Position numbers and translations under genes: made by a program. From assembly GCA_037189985.1 (NCBI GenBank), contig JBBCJX010000024.1:62001-126000 (forward strand): 64,000 nt of DNA. The letters are read 5' to 3'. Source of the stretch: UBA2031 sp037189985. Lineage in GTDB: Bacteria; Pseudomonadota; Gammaproteobacteria; Pseudomonadales; Moraxellaceae. Below are positions 61,491-64,000 of the stretch, one piece after another (position 1 is the stretch's first letter; every line of letters starts with the position of its first letter). Below the pieces are notes generated by a model. That model searched no databases. It saw only the letters and a list, made by a program, of their open reading frames with translations, and had not been told where the DNA came from.

Positions 61491-63149
61491 TCAATTCTCC
61501 AGTGCCTTGTATTTCTCGCGCAGCCGGTTACGCAAGGCTACGGCGCCCAGATTCAGAAGTGCAATCACCAGTACCAGCAGGAAAGCCGTGGCATAGACCA
61601 GCGGTCTTGCCGCCTCCACATTCGGACTCTGGAAACCGACATCGTAGATGTGGAAACCCAGATGCATGAACTTGCGGTCCAGATGCAGGAAAGGCGCATT
61701 CATGTCCAGCGGCAAGGTTGGCGCCAGCTTTACCACGCCCACCAGCATCAGGGGTGCGACTTCACCGGCAGCACGCGCAATGGCGAGGATCATGCCGGTC
61801 ATGATGGAAGGCGACGCCATGGGCAGAATGACGCGCCACAACGTTTCAGCCTTGGTCGCACCCAAAGCCAGCGACCCTTCCTTGAGTGAGCGCGGGATGC
61901 GTGACAAGCCCTCTTCCGTTGCCACAATCACTACCGGCAATGTCAGCAACGCCAGCGTGATGGAAGCCCATAGCAAACCCGGTGTCCCAAAAACAGGGGC
62001 CGGTGCAGCCTCCGGGTAAAAAAGCCGGTCGAGATTGCCGCCCAGAAAATAAACAAAGAAGCCCAAGCCAAACACGCCGTACACAATCGAAGGCACACCC
62101 GCCAGATTGTTCACGGCTATGCGCACGGTCTGTGTGATCACGCCCTGGCTGGCGTATTCGCGCAAATAGATGGCAGCAATGACGCCCAGCGGCGTCACCA
62201 TGACGGTCATGATCAGCACCATGAGCACGGTCCCGAAAATAGCCGGGAAAACACCACCTTCGGTATTTGCTTCACGCGGTCCGTCAACGAGGAAGCGCGT
62301 GACGTTTCGGGCGTAGCTGCCCAGCTTGCTGACCACACCCATGGCATTGGGCTGGGTCGCTGCCACGATCTTCATCAGCGGAAATTCGTGCTCGCTGCCA
62401 TCGCTGGCCAGAAAGACAGCCGTATCGCGCGCCATTGCCACATTCAGGGCATCCAGCCGGGCACTGATTTTCGCATAGGCCTGGTCTTGCACCTGCCTTG
62501 CTGCGGCCAGTCTTTCAATCTCGGCAGGGCCGAGACGGCTCTCGATACTCAGCCGACGCTCTTCAAGCCGCAACTTCTCCAGTGCAAAATTGATTCGGCC
62601 GATCTCGGCTTTCTCGATAGCGGAAATTTGTGCATGAAGCTCGTTGCTGCGCTTGAGGCGACTTTGCAACTCAGCCCAGGCCTTGTTACCAGAGGCAACT
62701 TCAGCACCCCCTTCCTTGACGCTTTTCAGATAGCCATAGAAATTTCCCCATTCGTAGCGCTCCAGCGCCACGATTTCCTCAGGGTAGGAAATCTCCTGCA
62801 GACCAGAAGCAAATACCCAGCGGAAATCCGCGCCGTGGATGTCGCGATTGCCTTGCTTGATGAGAAGCCGACGAACAGCCTCTTGCCCGACCGGTAGCTC
62901 GATTCCGGCCTCTCGCATGCGTGCGGCCGTGTCCGTACGCTCATCGACATGCTCACCAATGATAATGCTGCTGTTGCCGGCCGGATCGGTATAGCGGGCC
63001 TGCATCACATCCGCTGGCCAGAAGTGGCCAAGACCACGCACGGCAATGAGCCCGATCACACCAACCACCATGATGAGGGCAATGGCCACCATGCCGGCAT
63101 TCAGCCAGACCCAGGCATCCCCTGATTTGAAGTACTCACGCACTTTCAT
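61491..63149 (-). CDS. pstA: Phosphate ABC transporter permease PstA, long form
   Basis: The 552-residue permease has one N-terminal transmembrane segment (about residues 20-45), then a periplasmic region of roughly 230 residues that includes a coiled coil (about 150-230, DUF3333 type), followed by the usual five-helix MetI-like domain (VFPAIFGTVLMVLIMTVMVTPLGVIAAIYLREY; EAA-loop RSLKEGSLALGATKAETLWRVILP). E. coli PstA (296 residues) lacks the insertion, but Pseudomonas-type ones have it. The ATG at 63149 is used rather than the 63191 extension. Confidence 0.94.
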   Translation of the reverse strand: MKVREYFKSGDAWVWLNAGMVAIALIMVVGVIGLIAVRGLGHFWPADVMQARYTDPAGNSSIIIGEHVDERTDTAARMREAGIELPVGQEAVRRLLIKQGNRDIHGADFRWVFASGLQEISYPEEIVALERYEWGNFYGYLKSVKEGGAEVASGNKAWAELQSRLKRSNELHAQISAIEKAEIGRINFALEKLRLEERRLSIESRLGPAEIERLAAARQVQDQAYAKISARLDALNVAMARDTAVFLASDGSEHEFPLMKIVAATQPNAMGVVSKLGSYARNVTRFLVDGPREANTEGGVFPAIFGTVLMVLIMTVMVTPLGVIAAIYLREYASQGVITQTVRIAVNNLAGVPSIVYGVFGLGFFVYFLGGNLDRLFYPEAAPAPVFGTPGLLWASITLALLTLPVVIVATEEGLSRIPRSLKEGSLALGATKAETLWRVILPMASPSIMTGMILAIARAAGEVAPLMLVGVVKLAPTLPLDMNAPFLHLDRKFMHLGFHIYDVGFQSPNVEAARPLVYATAFLLVLVIALLNLGAVALRNRLREKYKALEN

Positions 63150-63200
63150 ATCCGTTTCCTTGCATCTGCGAACACTTTGATGGATTCGCACCTGCAGTCT

Positions 63201-64000
63201 TCAAAGCGAACCGTATTTCTTGCGCAGGCGACTGCGCACGATTTCAGCCACGGTATTGAGTACAAAGGTCAGCACGAACAGCACCAGCGCGGACAGGAAT
63301 AGCACACGGAAGTGCGTGGAGCCCACTTCCGCCTCCCCCATTTCCACAGCCACATTGGCCGAGAGCGTGCGCATGCCTTCAAAAATGTTCCAGTCCATCA
63401 CTGGTGTGTTGCCGGTGGCCATGAGCACGATCATGGTTTCGCCCACGGCACGGCCAAAGCCGATCATGACGGCAGAGAAAATCCCCGGCGATGCCGTGGG
63501 CAGCACCACACGCATCAACGTCTGCCAGGGCGTGGCGCCGAGAGCCAGCGAACCGTTGGTGAGATGACGCGGAACAGCAAAAAGCGCGTCTTCCGCAATG
63601 GCATAGATGTTCGGGATGACGGCAAAACCCATGGCCAGGCCAACGATGAGTGCATTGCGCTGGTCAAAGGTGATGTCCATTTCATTACGCAGCCATTGGC
63701 GCAGGTCTCCACCGAAAAAATGCAGCTCTATCGGTTGTGACAGTGCAAACGACAGCCAGCCGGTGAACAGTACCGGCACGATGAGCAGCAACGGAATCCA
63801 GCCATCGGCCAGACTGCGTTTCTCTCGCGGCAGCAAGGACCAGAGCAGGCCGCTGAGAAGAATGCCCAGGGGCGTCAGCAGGATCAGGCTGAAAATGCCG
63901 GGCAGGTAGGCCTCTATCGTGGGTGCCAGCCAGAGTCCGGCCAGAAAACCGAGAATGACGGTGGGCAATGCCTCCATGAGCTCGATGGCCGGCTTGATCT
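63201..64000 (-). CDS. pstC: Phosphate ABC transporter permease PstC (5' end outside window)
   Basis: The visible 266 codons form the C-terminal permease domain, with the transporter EAA loop GSLALGATPWQTLMRVVLPTASPGIF, the NEMDITFDQRNALIVGLAMGFAVIPNIYAIAEDALF segment and the end LRKKYGSL. The frame stays open to the window edge, where it reads IKPAIELMEALPTVIL, so the start lies further upstream. pstA follows after 51 bases. A pstS gene would be expected beyond the window. Confidence 0.95.
   Translation of the reverse strand, partial: IKPAIELMEALPTVILGFLAGLWLAPTIEAYLPGIFSLILLTPLGILLSGLLWSLLPREKRSLADGWIPLLLIVPVLFTGWLSFALSQPIELHFFGGDLRQWLRNEMDITFDQRNALIVGLAMGFAVIPNIYAIAEDALFAVPRHLTNGSLALGATPWQTLMRVVLPTASPGIFSAVMIGFGRAVGETMIVLMATGNTPVMDWNIFEGMRTLSANVAVEMGEAEVGSTHFRVLFLSALVLFVLTFVLNTVAEIVRSRLRKKYGSL

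Noticed and set aside
1..64000. tRNA, rRNA, CRISPR array, prophage or insertion sequence
   Set aside because: I looked on both strands for cloverleaf ends, regular repeat arrays, integrases and transposases and saw none; a tRNA scan could still reveal a missed tRNA.

Overview
The window is a GC-rich, densely coded piece of a gammaproteobacterial chromosome, most likely from a Pseudomonadales-like lineage. The gene order hemW-rdgB-metW-metX, yggT-proC-yggS-pilT-pilU, pyrX-pyrB-ruvX-yqgE, rph/yicC-gmk-rpoZ-spoT-ridA, oxyR-recG, rubredoxin/rubredoxin reductase, ubiC-ubiA-phoB-phoR and pstC-pstA-pstB-phoU is, as I remember it, the order of two Pseudomonas aeruginosa segments that lie apart in that species but are joined and partly interleaved here. 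The species cannot be named from the sequence. I see no rRNA, tRNA, CRISPR array, prophage or transposase.

Layout. 1-11 kb: a partial hemW, an EVE-domain protein, rdgB, metW-metX, a large dynamin-like GTPase, yggU-yggT, a small membrane protein, proC, yggS, then pilT and pilU (type IV pilus retraction). 10.8-15.9 kb: a molybdate locus with a short ModE regulator, a glutamine amidotransferase, modC-modB-modA and a divergent OprO/P-type porin. The modA/porin intergenic region carries two palindromes that look like ModE boxes, and the modB-modA gap holds a compound inverted-repeat element. 15.9-21 kb: a PA0069-type radical SAM gene behind a near-ideal LexA (SOS) box, then a QseE/QseG/QseF-type (GlrK/GlrR) sigma54 two-component operon. 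21-30 kb: a LigT-type 2',3'-cyclic phosphodiesterase, small enzymes of unclear role, pyrX-pyrB, ruvX, yqgE, a PanE-like reductase, an SDR enzyme, two small exported charged proteins and a methyltransferase.

30-42.9 kb: an exonuclease III-type protein with intact catalytic residues (at the place where Pseudomonas has crc), pyrE, gshB, a methyltransferase, a TonB protein, rph/yicC, gmk, a three-gene glycosyltransferase/flippase/GT39 cassette inserted before rpoZ, spoT, a DoxX protein and ridA. 43-51 kb: a Sel1-repeat protein, an epimerase, oxyR-recG, an SCP2-like protein, a long FadE acyl-CoA dehydrogenase and an SMR transporter. 51-64 kb: rubredoxin reductase and rubredoxin (the latter only 54 aa), ubiC-ubiA, phoB-phoR behind tandem Pho boxes, an AlkK-like acyl-CoA ligase, an orphan TraF-type outer-membrane protein, phoU, pstB, pstA and the start-less end of pstC.

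How it fits together: the window is mostly housekeeping (nucleotide, methionine, proline, glutathione, ubiquinone and stringent-response genes) plus three regulated transport or signal modules (molybdate, phosphate, QseEGF). FadE, the AlkK-like ligase and the rubredoxin pair point to growth on fatty acids and possibly alkanes. The least ordinary parts are the mod-porin locus with its repeats, the glycosylation cassette and the SOS-controlled radical SAM gene.
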